Assembly: GCF_000265385.1 (NCBI RefSeq)
Contig: NC_018013.1
Location: 1,887,001-1,951,000 of the forward strand
DNA from: Aequorivita sublithincola DSM 14238
Lineage (GTDB): Bacteria; Bacteroidota; Bacteroidia; Flavobacteriales; Flavobacteriaceae
Length of the DNA: 64,000 bases
Direction of reading: 5' to 3'
Below are positions 34,077 through 42,131 of this stretch, one piece after another; position 1 is the stretch's first letter, and each line of letters starts with the position of its first letter. The position numbers and the translations under genes are program-made. Below the pieces are notes generated by a model. The model was not told the DNA's origin. It ran no database searches and saw only the letters and a program-made list of their open reading frames with translations.

Positions 34077-36575
34077 ATGAAAAAACTACATAATTACGTA
34101 ACAGGACAATGGATTACAGGTAGCGGCGAAGGCGTGCCTATGCACGACGCCATTACGGGCGAAGTGATTGCGCTGTCCGATACCGAAGGACTAGATTTTG
34201 CGGAAATCCTTCAATACGGAAGGACAAAAGGTGGACAAGTTCTTCGGAAAATGACTTTTCAAGAACGCGGGAATATGCTAAAATCCTTAGCGCTATATTT
34301 AACAAAAAAGAAAGCTGATTTTTACGAGATAAGTTATAGAACAGGCGCAACAAAATTGGATAGTTGGATAGATATCGAAGGCGGTTTCGGAAATTTATTT
34401 GCCAATGCTTCTCTTCGTAAATTATTTCCTAATCAATCCTATCACGTTGAAGGCGAACCAATAGATTTGTCCCGTGGCGGACGTTTTATGGCGCATCACA
34501 TTATGGTGCCAAAACGCGGAGTTGCAATTCATATAAATGCTTTCAACTTCCCTGTTTGGGGAATGTTGGAAAAGTGTGCTGTAAATTGGATGGCTGGCGT
34601 TCCTGCCGTTGTAAAACCTGCAACAAACACTTCATTTTTAACGGAAGCTGTAGCGCGCGAAATAATAGCTTCTGGAATTTTACCAGAAGGAGCATTGCAG
34701 CTTATTAACGGTTCAGCGCGAACTATTTTGGATTTTGTGGAATCTCAGGATGTAGTGACATTTACAGGTTCTGCAACTACAGGTCGAATGCTTAAAGCAC
34801 ATCCAAGAATTATAAATGAGGCAGTTCCATTTACTATGGAAGCGGATTCTCTCAATTCCTCTGTTCTAGGTGAAGACGCCCTTCCCGGAACGCCAGAATT
34901 TGATCTATTTATTAAAGAGGTGAGAAATGAAATGACGGTTAAATGTGGTCAAAAATGTACCGCCATTCGACGTGTAATTGTACCGGAAAACTTAATTGAA
35001 GACGTACAAATTGCACTCGGAAAAGCACTTTCAAAAGTAACCATTGGCGATCCGCGTTTAAAAGAAGTTAGAATGGGCTCTTTGGTGAGTTTGGATCAAG
35101 TGCAAGAAGTAAGAGAACGCGTTCAAGAATTATCCAAAACCGCAAGTATTGTTTATGGAGATTTAGATAAAATTGACGTAATCGGTGCCGATGCTAAAAA
35201 AGGTGCTTTCTTAGCTCCAATCTTACTACGTGAAGATCATCCATTCAAAAATTTGGCTGTTCACGAAACCGAAGCTTTTGGTCCTGTGAGCACAATAATG
35301 CCCTATAAAAATTTGGACGAAGCCATCACTTTAGCCCAAATGGGGAAAGGTTCTTTGGTTTCATCCATCGCAACAAACGATGATAAAATCGCAAAGGAAT
35401 ATGTTATAAATGCCGCTTCCCACCACGGACGGATTTTAGTCCTAAACCGCGAAAGTGCCAAAGAAAGTACGGGCCACGGTTCGCCTTTGCCAAGTTTGGT
35501 TCACGGCGGTCCAGGACGTGCAGGTGGCGGAGAAGAAATGGGCGGAGTTCGTGGTATAAAGCATTACATGCAACGGACCGCAATTCAAGGTTCGCCAACA
35601 ACTTTAACCGAAATTACAGGAATCTATCAAGCAAACTCAAAATATAAAGAAGCAGATCAACACCCGTTTAAATATCATTGGGAAGACATCCAACCCGGAA
35701 TGTCCCTAAAAACACACAAACGCACGCTTACAGATTCTGACATTATAAGTTTTGCAAATCTCACTTGGGATCATTTTTATGCGCATACTGACATAACTTC
35801 ACTTGACGGAAGTATTTTTGAAAAGCGAACAGCACACGGTTATTTCATTATAGCCGCAGCAGCAGGACTTTTCGTTTATCCGAACAAAGGTCCAGTAGCA
35901 GCGAATTATGGATTGGAAGACTGCCGATTCTTACGTCCGTTATACCATAACGACACTATTTATGTGCGCTTAACGTGTAAACAAAAAGTAGATCGCGACG
36001 TTGCTTCGGCAGAACATCCCAGTGGAATTGTAAAGTGGTTTGTAGAGGTTTTTGATGCTGAAGATGAATTGGTAGCAGTTGCAACGATTCTAACAATGGT
36101 TCAGAAAAAACAAGAAGTTTTTGTTGAAATGACTGATGAAAAAATTCAAGAACTTTTAAACAAATTAACTGAAGAAACTAAGCCAAATTGGGGAATCATG
36201 ACGCCTCAACATATGTTGGAACATTTGGAATATACTTATAAAATTGCTTCAGGAAAAATTCAAGATTTTGAAGTTGCAACACCAGAAAAGTATTTAGAAA
36301 AAGTGCACGCAAGCCTGTATAATTATGATAAGTTTCCTCGAAACTCGAATTTTCCAATGCTTGAAAAAGACATATTGGATACCTTGAAACATCCTGATTT
36401 AGCAACAGCTAAGGAGAGATTTCTTGAAGAACGTGAAGCTTATAAAACCTATTTCAAAGAAAATCAAGATGCTAAATTAAAAAATCTAGTTTTTGGTGAA
36501 TTGAACCGTTATGAAGGGTATTTATTAGAGCGGAAACATTTAAATCATCATTTCGAGCAATTTGGATTAATATAA
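34077..36575 (+). CDS. paaZ: PaaZ (ring-opening aldehyde dehydrogenase/hydratase) with C-terminal DUF1569-like extension
   Basis: 832 residues, about 150 more than usual PaaZ. Residues 1-515 are the aldehyde dehydrogenase part, with E255 and C294 (CGQKCTAIRR); residues 530-680 are the MaoC-type (R)-specific hydratase with D565 and H570 (WDHFYAHTD). It opens the oxepin ring and oxidises the product to the 3-oxo acyl-CoA. From about residue 682 comes an added helical domain (KPNWGIMTPQHMLEHLEYTY, then ERKHLNHHFEQFGLI) that resembles DUF1569/DinB-like proteins with possible His metal ligands. The role of the addition is unknown. Confidence 0.92.
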   Translation: MKKLHNYVTGQWITGSGEGVPMHDAITGEVIALSDTEGLDFAEILQYGRTKGGQVLRKMTFQERGNMLKSLALYLTKKKADFYEISYRTGATKLDSWIDIEGGFGNLFANASLRKLFPNQSYHVEGEPIDLSRGGRFMAHHIMVPKRGVAIHINAFNFPVWGMLEKCAVNWMAGVPAVVKPATNTSFLTEAVAREIIASGILPEGALQLINGSARTILDFVESQDVVTFTGSATTGRMLKAHPRIINEAVPFTMEADSLNSSVLGEDALPGTPEFDLFIKEVRNEMTVKCGQKCTAIRRVIVPENLIEDVQIALGKALSKVTIGDPRLKEVRMGSLVSLDQVQEVRERVQELSKTASIVYGDLDKIDVIGADAKKGAFLAPILLREDHPFKNLAVHETEAFGPVSTIMPYKNLDEAITLAQMGKGSLVSSIATNDDKIAKEYVINAASHHGRILVLNRESAKESTGHGSPLPSLVHGGPGRAGGGEEMGGVRGIKHYMQRTAIQGSPTTLTEITGIYQANSKYKEADQHPFKYHWEDIQPGMSLKTHKRTLTDSDIISFANLTWDHFYAHTDITSLDGSIFEKRTAHGYFIIAAAAGLFVYPNKGPVAANYGLEDCRFLRPLYHNDTIYVRLTCKQKVDRDVASAEHPSGIVKWFVEVFDAEDELVAVATILTMVQKKQEVFVEMTDEKIQELLNKLTEETKPNWGIMTPQHMLEHLEYTYKIASGKIQDFEVATPEKYLEKVHASLYNYDKFPRNSNFPMLEKDILDTLKHPDLATAKERFLEEREAYKTYFKENQDAKLKNLVFGELNRYEGYLLERKHLNHHFEQFGLI

Positions 36576-36592
36576 ATTTTAAAAGTAGAAAC

Positions 36593-37345
36593 ATGTCTGA
36601 ACCATACGTTCATATAAACACAGAAAAGGGAATAGCAACAATAGAATTCTTTCATCCGGCGCACAACAGCTTGCCGGGAGATTTGTTAGCGAAACTAGCA
36701 AATACAATCACCGACGCTGGAAATAATGACGACGTAAAAGTTATAATCCTAAAAAGTGGCGGTGACAGAACTTTCTGCGCTGGCGCTAGTTTCACCGAAC
36801 TAATAAATATCAATGATGCCGAAACTGGAAAGGTCTTTTTCAGCGGTTTTGCAAAGGTAATTAATGCAATGCGTAAATGCCCAAAATTTATCATAGGAAG
36901 AATTCAAGGGAAAACCGTTGGCGGTGGTGTAGGCGTTGCTTCGGCAACAGATTACTGTATGGCAACCAAGTTTGCTGCAATAAAATTAAGCGAATTAAAT
37001 GTAGGAATCGGTCCATTTGTAGTTGGTCCCGCTGTAGAAAGAAAACTTGGTTTGAGCGGAATGAGCCAAATTGCAATAGATGCCAATTCATTCTATGAAG
37101 CTGAATGGGCAAAACAAAAAGGATTGTATAATCAGGTTTATGATTCTGTAGAAGAATTGGACGAAGCCGTGCAAAAATTTGCAGAAAATCTTTGCAATTA
37201 CAATCCCGAAGCCATGAAAGAAATGAAAAAAGTATTTTGGAGTGGCACGGAAGATTGGGATGAATTACTTGCTGAAAGAGCCATAATTTCAGGAAGATTG
37301 GTGCTTAGTGATTTTACAAAAGAAACATTGAAACGATTTGAATAA
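36593..37345 (+). CDS. Enoyl-CoA hydratase/isomerase family protein in PaaF position
   Basis: 250 residues, crotonase fold. It probably fills the PaaF step (hydration of 2,3-dehydroadipyl-CoA) or a related one. Oxyanion segments FCAGASF and IQGKTVGGGVGVASATDY are present. The first acid of the hydratase pair is kept (LSELNVGIG), but the position of the second looks like Gln in my alignment (GMSQIAID). This makes a pure PaaF assignment less certain; an isomerase or another lyase is possible. It follows paaZ by 17 bp and precedes paaY by 3 bp. Confidence 0.8.
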   Translation: MSEPYVHINTEKGIATIEFFHPAHNSLPGDLLAKLANTITDAGNNDDVKVIILKSGGDRTFCAGASFTELININDAETGKVFFSGFAKVINAMRKCPKFIIGRIQGKTVGGGVGVASATDYCMATKFAAIKLSELNVGIGPFVVGPAVERKLGLSGMSQIAIDANSFYEAEWAKQKGLYNQVYDSVEELDEAVQKFAENLCNYNPEAMKEMKKVFWSGTEDWDELLAERAIISGRLVLSDFTKETLKRFE

Positions 37346-37348
37346 AAA

Positions 37349-37948
37349 ATGATTTATTCTTTCAAAGAACATATTCCAGTTATTCACGAATCTAGTTTCG
37401 TCCATCCACTTGCAGCAGTAACTGGTAACGTAATCATTGGCAAAAACTGTTATATTGGTCCTGGAGCAGCAATTCGCGGCGATTGGGGTGAGATAATTTT
37501 GGAAGACGGCGTGAATGTTCAGGAAAACTGTACTATTCATATGTTTCCAGGGAAGAGTATTGTTTTGAAAGAAGGCGCTCACGTTGGTCATGGAGCAATA
37601 ATTCACGGTGCAAATCTGGGAAGAAATTGTTTGATTGGAATGAACAGCGTAATTATGGACGATGCCGAAATCGGTGATGAATGCATTGTTGGCGCAATGA
37701 GTTTTGTAAAAGCTAATGAGAAATTTCCAAAACGAAAATTGATAGTTGGAAATCCAGCAAAAGCAATAAAGGATATTTCAGATGAAATGATTGCGTGGAA
37801 AACAGCGGGAACAAGATTGTATCAACAATTACCATCGGATTGTCACGAAAGTTTGAGAGAAGTGGAGCCATTACGAGAAATTCCAAAGAATCGGCCAGTT
37901 CAGGAAGATTTTTATAAAACTTTGGAAGAATTTAGAAGTAAATACTAG
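37349..37948 (+). CDS. paaY: PaaY, hexapeptide-repeat gamma-carbonic-anhydrase-type thioesterase
   Basis: 199 residues. Left-handed beta-helix of hexapeptide repeats (VTGNVIIGKNCYIGPGAAI and following), with His ligands of gamma-carbonic anhydrases in NCTIHMFPG and GAHVGHGAIIHGANL. PaaY is thought to salvage CoA from dead-end products of the pathway. A C-terminal helix (EEFRSKY) ends the protein. The length and position in the operon support the name. Confidence 0.88.
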   Translation: MIYSFKEHIPVIHESSFVHPLAAVTGNVIIGKNCYIGPGAAIRGDWGEIILEDGVNVQENCTIHMFPGKSIVLKEGAHVGHGAIIHGANLGRNCLIGMNSVIMDDAEIGDECIVGAMSFVKANEKFPKRKLIVGNPAKAIKDISDEMIAWKTAGTRLYQQLPSDCHESLREVEPLREIPKNRPVQEDFYKTLEEFRSKY

Positions 37949-37965
37949 TTGTTGCAATAATTAAA

Positions 37966-38028
37966 CTCTATGCGTTCTTAGCGCCTCTGCGGTAAATATT
38001 TCACCGCAAAGCCGCAAAGACCGCAAAG
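37966..38028. repeat. Hairpin repeat before the E2 gene
   Basis: CTCTATGCGTTCTTAGCGCC, then TCTGCGGT pairs with ACCGCAAAGCCGCAAAGACC. It is a member of the CTCTGTG-type dispersed family (also 56148 and 61520) and lies 20 bp before the GTG start of the E2 gene. Confidence 0.7.
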
Positions 38029-38047
38029 GAAAAAGTATAAGGAAAAA

Positions 38048-39337
38048 GTGAGTAAACAGGAATTTAAAATGCCCAAAATGGGCGAGAGCATTACCGAAGG
38101 AACCATCATTGAATGGCACGTAAAAGTTGGTGATACTTTTGAGGAAGGAGATGTGCTTTTAGAAGTAGCAACGGATAAAGTAGATAATGAAGTGCCGGCA
38201 ATTTCTTCGGGGAAAATGATGGAACATAAATTCAGCAATGGAGATGTTGTGCCAGTTGGCGAAGTGATTGCAATTCTGGAAGTTTCAGAAGGTGGAAGTT
38301 TAGAAAAAACTACTTCAAAGACTTCGGAAACGAAGGGAAAATCGAAGGTTTCAATTTCAAAATCAACTCCAAAGCCAACTTCGTCTTCCGCTTCAAAATC
38401 ATTCAAAGTAAATGAAAACGTTTTCATTTCACCTTTAGTTAACAGCATTGCTCGCAAAAACCATATTAGCTACGAAGAGTTAGCTCGAATTTCTGGAACT
38501 GGAAAAGACGGACGGTTACGAAAAAGCGATGTTTCAGAATATTTGGAAAACGGACGTCCGTTTCAGTTTGCACAAGCTGTTTCAGAGTCTTCAGGATTTC
38601 AAATCCCTGATTTAAAATTCGACAAAGGAAAAGGAAAAATAATAGAAATGGACCGTATGCGTAAGATGATTGCGGATCATATGGTTTTTTCAAAGCACAC
38701 TTCCCCGCACGTTACTGCTTATGTGGAAGCTGATTTAACCGAAATGGTAAAATGGAGAAATGCAAAAAAAAATCCTTTTCAGGAAAAGCATGGCGAACGG
38801 TTGACGTTTACACCATTATTTGTGGAAGCTGTAGCAAAAGCAATCAAAGATTTTCCAATGATAAACTCTTCCTTAGACGGGAAAAATATTATTGTAAAAG
38901 ATGAAATAAATATCGGGATGGCAACAGCATTACCTTCAGGAAACCTAATTGTTCCAGTTGTGAGAAATGCCGATAAAAAGAACTTAAAGGAATTGGCCGC
39001 AGCTACAAATGAACTGGCAGGAAAAGCTCGGGATAACAAATTGAAGGCTGACGACACCAAGGGTAGCACTTTTACAATTAGTAATGTAGGTACTTTTGGA
39101 AGTTTGATGGGCACACCAATTATCAATCAACCCGAAGCAGCAATTTTAGCTGTCGGAGTTATCAAAAAACGAGCGGAGGTAATAGAGCGTGAAGATGGAG
39201 ATACCATTGAAATCCGCCAAATGATGTATCTTTCACTTTCATTCGATCATAGAATAGTTGATGGATATTTGGCAGGTTCTTTTTTAAGAAGGATTGCTGA
39301 TTATATGGAACAGTTTGATTCCAATAGAAAAATTTAA
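38048..39337 (+). CDS. 2-Oxo acid dehydrogenase E2 component (dihydrolipoyl acyltransferase)
   Basis: 429 residues from a GTG start. A lipoyl domain at residues 4-80 has its lysine in VATDKVDNEVP. A linker with Ser, Thr, Lys and Pro follows, then a peripheral-subunit-binding domain (residues 125-165, SPLVNSIARKNHISYEELAR) and the acyltransferase domain with the active-site His-Asp pair in LSFDHRIVDGYLAG. The type fits a branched-chain or other 2-oxo acid dehydrogenase rather than pyruvate dehydrogenase. It is directly behind the paa genes and ahead of the fused E1. Confidence 0.9.
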   Translation: MSKQEFKMPKMGESITEGTIIEWHVKVGDTFEEGDVLLEVATDKVDNEVPAISSGKMMEHKFSNGDVVPVGEVIAILEVSEGGSLEKTTSKTSETKGKSKVSISKSTPKPTSSSASKSFKVNENVFISPLVNSIARKNHISYEELARISGTGKDGRLRKSDVSEYLENGRPFQFAQAVSESSGFQIPDLKFDKGKGKIIEMDRMRKMIADHMVFSKHTSPHVTAYVEADLTEMVKWRNAKKNPFQEKHGERLTFTPLFVEAVAKAIKDFPMINSSLDGKNIIVKDEINIGMATALPSGNLIVPVVRNADKKNLKELAAATNELAGKARDNKLKADDTKGSTFTISNVGTFGSLMGTPIINQPEAAILAVGVIKKRAEVIEREDGDTIEIRQMMYLSLSFDHRIVDGYLAGSFLRRIADYMEQFDSNRKI

Positions 39338-39345
39338 AACAGAAC

Positions 39346-39379
39346 AGACCTAACAGGTTTTTAAAACCTGTTAGGTTTA
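39346..39379. repeat. Hairpin repeat between E2 and E1 genes
   Basis: ACCTAACAGGTTTT (39348-39361) and its complement (39363-39376) form a perfect 14-bp stem with a one-base loop. It is of the same family as 29550-29584. Confidence 0.85.
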
Positions 39380-39405
39380 GTTATAACGATATAATTAGTG
39401 AATTC

Positions 39406-41466
39406 GTGGCTAAAAACATAAATAAGAATATACTTAAAAAAGCTTTCACAACGCTCGTAACCGCAAAAGCGATGACCGAGATTTATGAGGAAAATTTTAA
39501 GACAGTTTCAAAATACGTACATGCTACTTCTCGTGGTCATGAAGTAATTCAGATTGCGGTTGGTATGCAACTTCTGCCGCAGGATTACGTTTTTCCATAT
39601 TATCGTGACGACTCTATATTACTGTCAATTGGAATGAAACCTTATGAGTTGATGCTTCAGGTTTTGGCGAAAAAGGATGATCCATTTTCTGGCGGAAGAA
39701 CATATTATTCACATCCTAGTTTAAAGGACGATGACAAACCGAAAATTCCACATCAAAGTTCGGCTACGGGAATGCAGGCCATTCCAGCAACAGGAGTGGC
39801 ATTGGGTTTCTGGTATAAAGAGGCCGAAGGTTTTCCGCAAAATGTTTCTGATAATCCCATTGTAGTATGTAGTTTGGGAGATGCCTCTGTTACGGAAGGT
39901 GAAATTGCCGAAGCATTCCAAATGGCAGTTTTAAAGAAATTGCCAATTCTATATTTAGTACAGGATAATGGTTGGGATATTTCTGCAAATGCTGCGGAAA
40001 CTCGTGCCCAAGATGCTTTTGAATACGCAAAAGGATTTAAAGGATTGGAAGCTATATCCATAGATGGAACCGATTTTGAAGAAAGTTACAACACAATTCA
40101 GGAAGTGATTTCAAAAATAAGAACTGAAAGAAGACCGTTTTTAGTTCACGCAAAAGTTCCGCTTTTGAATCATCATACTTCTGGCGTTCGGATGGAATTT
40201 TATCGCGATGATTTGGAGGAAGCGAGAACTCGCGATCCATACCCAAAGTTGAAAAAGCTTTTGCTTGATAATGGTTTTTCTAAAAAAGAACTTTCAGAAA
40301 TTGAAAAAAATGCAAAAAAGGAAGTTGCTGAGAGTTTAGAGAAAGCTTTTAAAGCTGAAAATCCCAAACCTGAAGATTTGTTCACTCACGATTTTGCACC
40401 GACTCCAATTACCGAAGAAGTAGGTGAGCGCTCCCCAAAAGGAGGTGAAAAAGTGGTGATGGTAGATTGCGCACTTTTCGCTATTGAAGAATTAATGGCA
40501 AAGCACAAAGAATGTTTGCTTTACGGGCAGGACGTAGGCGCGCGTTTGGGCGGGGTTTTTCGCGAAGCTGCAACGCTAGCGCAGAAATTCGGCGACAATC
40601 GTGTCTTTAATACGCCAATTCAAGAAGCGTTTATTGTTGGCTCAACAGTTGGAATGAGCGCGGTTGGATTGAAACCTATTGTTGAAGTTCAGTTTGCAGA
40701 TTATATTTGGCCTGGACTCAATCAACTTTTTACGGAAGTTTCCCGAAGCTGTTATCTTTCTAATGGAAAATGGCCAGTTTCCATGGTTCTTCGTGTGCCG
40801 ATTGGCGCTTATGGCAGTGGTGGTCCATATCATTCTTCCTCTTTAGAAAGTGTGGTTAGCAACATTAGAGGTATTAAAATTGCCTATCCAAGTAACGGAG
40901 CGGATTTGAAAGGTTTGCTAAAAGCGGCCTATTACGACCCAAATCCTGTGGTTATTTTTGAGCATAAAGGTTTGTACTGGAGCAAAGTGAAAGGCACCAA
41001 AGGCGCAACTTCATTAATGCCCGCGGAGGACTATATTTTACCTTTCGGTAAAGCTTGGGTTTTACAAGAAATCTGGAAAAAAGAAGATGAAGAAACCCTT
41101 TCCATTATTACTTACGGAATGGGTGTACATTGGGCTATGAATGCTTCCGAAGAACTTGGAATGCAGGATAAAATTGAAGTTGTGGATCTTAGAACGCTCC
41201 ATCCTTTAGACTACGACACTGTCTTCAAAAGTGTGAAAAAATGTGGAAAATGTTTGGTTGTAACTGAAGAACCTTCAGAAAATGGTTTTTCAAGAGGATT
41301 ACAAGGTAGAATTCAAGAAGAGTGCTTTCAGCAATTGGACGCTCCTGTAATGTTGATTGGTTCTGAAAATATGCCGGCGATACCCTTAAATTCCATACTT
41401 GAGGAAACTATGATTCCTTCCACTGAAAAAGTAAAGCAAAAGATTTTGGAAATTTTGAGCTACTAA
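39406..41466 (+). CDS. Fused 2-oxo acid dehydrogenase E1 (alpha-beta)
   Basis: 686 residues from a GTG start. The first half is E1-alpha with the thiamine diphosphate motif GDASVTEGEIAEAFQMAVLK, then PILYLVQDN; the second half (from about residue 360) is E1-beta (LYGQDVGARLGGVFREAA; VLRVPIGAYGSGGPYHSSS). The two subunits of branched-chain-type E1 are fused, as often seen in Bacteroidota. With the E2 upstream it would turn a 2-oxo acid into acyl-CoA, CO2 and reduced lipoate. E3 must come from elsewhere. Its place at the end of the paa operon suggests a 2-oxo acid such as phenylpyruvate as substrate, which is inference. Confidence 0.9.
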   Translation: MAKNINKNILKKAFTTLVTAKAMTEIYEENFKTVSKYVHATSRGHEVIQIAVGMQLLPQDYVFPYYRDDSILLSIGMKPYELMLQVLAKKDDPFSGGRTYYSHPSLKDDDKPKIPHQSSATGMQAIPATGVALGFWYKEAEGFPQNVSDNPIVVCSLGDASVTEGEIAEAFQMAVLKKLPILYLVQDNGWDISANAAETRAQDAFEYAKGFKGLEAISIDGTDFEESYNTIQEVISKIRTERRPFLVHAKVPLLNHHTSGVRMEFYRDDLEEARTRDPYPKLKKLLLDNGFSKKELSEIEKNAKKEVAESLEKAFKAENPKPEDLFTHDFAPTPITEEVGERSPKGGEKVVMVDCALFAIEELMAKHKECLLYGQDVGARLGGVFREAATLAQKFGDNRVFNTPIQEAFIVGSTVGMSAVGLKPIVEVQFADYIWPGLNQLFTEVSRSCYLSNGKWPVSMVLRVPIGAYGSGGPYHSSSLESVVSNIRGIKIAYPSNGADLKGLLKAAYYDPNPVVIFEHKGLYWSKVKGTKGATSLMPAEDYILPFGKAWVLQEIWKKEDEETLSIITYGMGVHWAMNASEELGMQDKIEVVDLRTLHPLDYDTVFKSVKKCGKCLVVTEEPSENGFSRGLQGRIQEECFQQLDAPVMLIGSENMPAIPLNSILEETMIPSTEKVKQKILEILSY

Positions 41467-41495
41467 AAGCAAAACAGCACTAATTAAATAAAATG

Positions 41496-42131
41496 TCAAG
41501 AATCTAGGAATTTGTTTTCATTCACAAAACCAATAAGCATCGCCGTATTATTCACATTTAGTTTTGAATAAAGATTTTTTCGATGACTATCCACCGTGTC
41601 AATACTTATAAAAAGTTTTTCTGCAATCTGATTGTTTGTTAATCCTTCAACGATTAAAATTAAAACTTCTTTTTCGCGCTTTGTTATTTTTGGTAATTTT
41701 TTCTGGAGATTTATCTCGTATTTTAGGGCTTCTTCGGCTTCTGGAGTTAAATATTTTTGTCCCGATTTAACGGTTTCAATAGCTTTCAGTATTTCAAATT
41801 TGGATGCATTTTTTAGCAAATAACCTTTTGCACCATTCTCTATCATTTTCCGAACATAGGTTCCTTGTGTAAAAGTGCTCAAGGCAATTATATTAAGGTT
41901 CGGATATTTTTCTATGAGAAATTTGGTCAAATCAATGCCGCTCATATCTGGTAAATTAATGTCCATAAAAACAACATCTGCAGATTGAGCGATAAAAAAT
42001 TGTTTGCAAAGTTCCGCAGTAGTTGCAGTTCCAACAATTTTTATTGTTGTCTCATCTTGAAGCAATGATTTTATGCCTTCAATTAGCATTTGATGGTCGT
42101 CAACTATAAAAAGCTTTATTGGGTTAGACAT
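41496..42131 (-). CDS. NarL/LuxR-family response regulator
   Basis: 211 residues from ATG 42131 (an in-frame TTG lies 9 bp upstream). The receiver domain has the acidic pair D11-D12 and the phosphoacceptor D57 in VVFMDINLPD, with a conserved Lys in KGYLLKNAS. The C-terminal LuxR-type helix-turn-helix is in LTNNQIAEKLFISIDTVDSH. It overlaps the sensor kinase gene by 8 bp, so the two are a coupled pair. Targets are not known; the surface locus on the other side of the kinase is one candidate. Confidence 0.92.
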   Translation of the reverse strand: MSNPIKLFIVDDHQMLIEGIKSLLQDETTIKIVGTATTAELCKQFFIAQSADVVFMDINLPDMSGIDLTKFLIEKYPNLNIIALSTFTQGTYVRKMIENGAKGYLLKNASKFEILKAIETVKSGQKYLTPEAEEALKYEINLQKKLPKITKREKEVLILIVEGLTNNQIAEKLFISIDTVDSHRKNLYSKLNVNNTAMLIGFVNENKFLDS

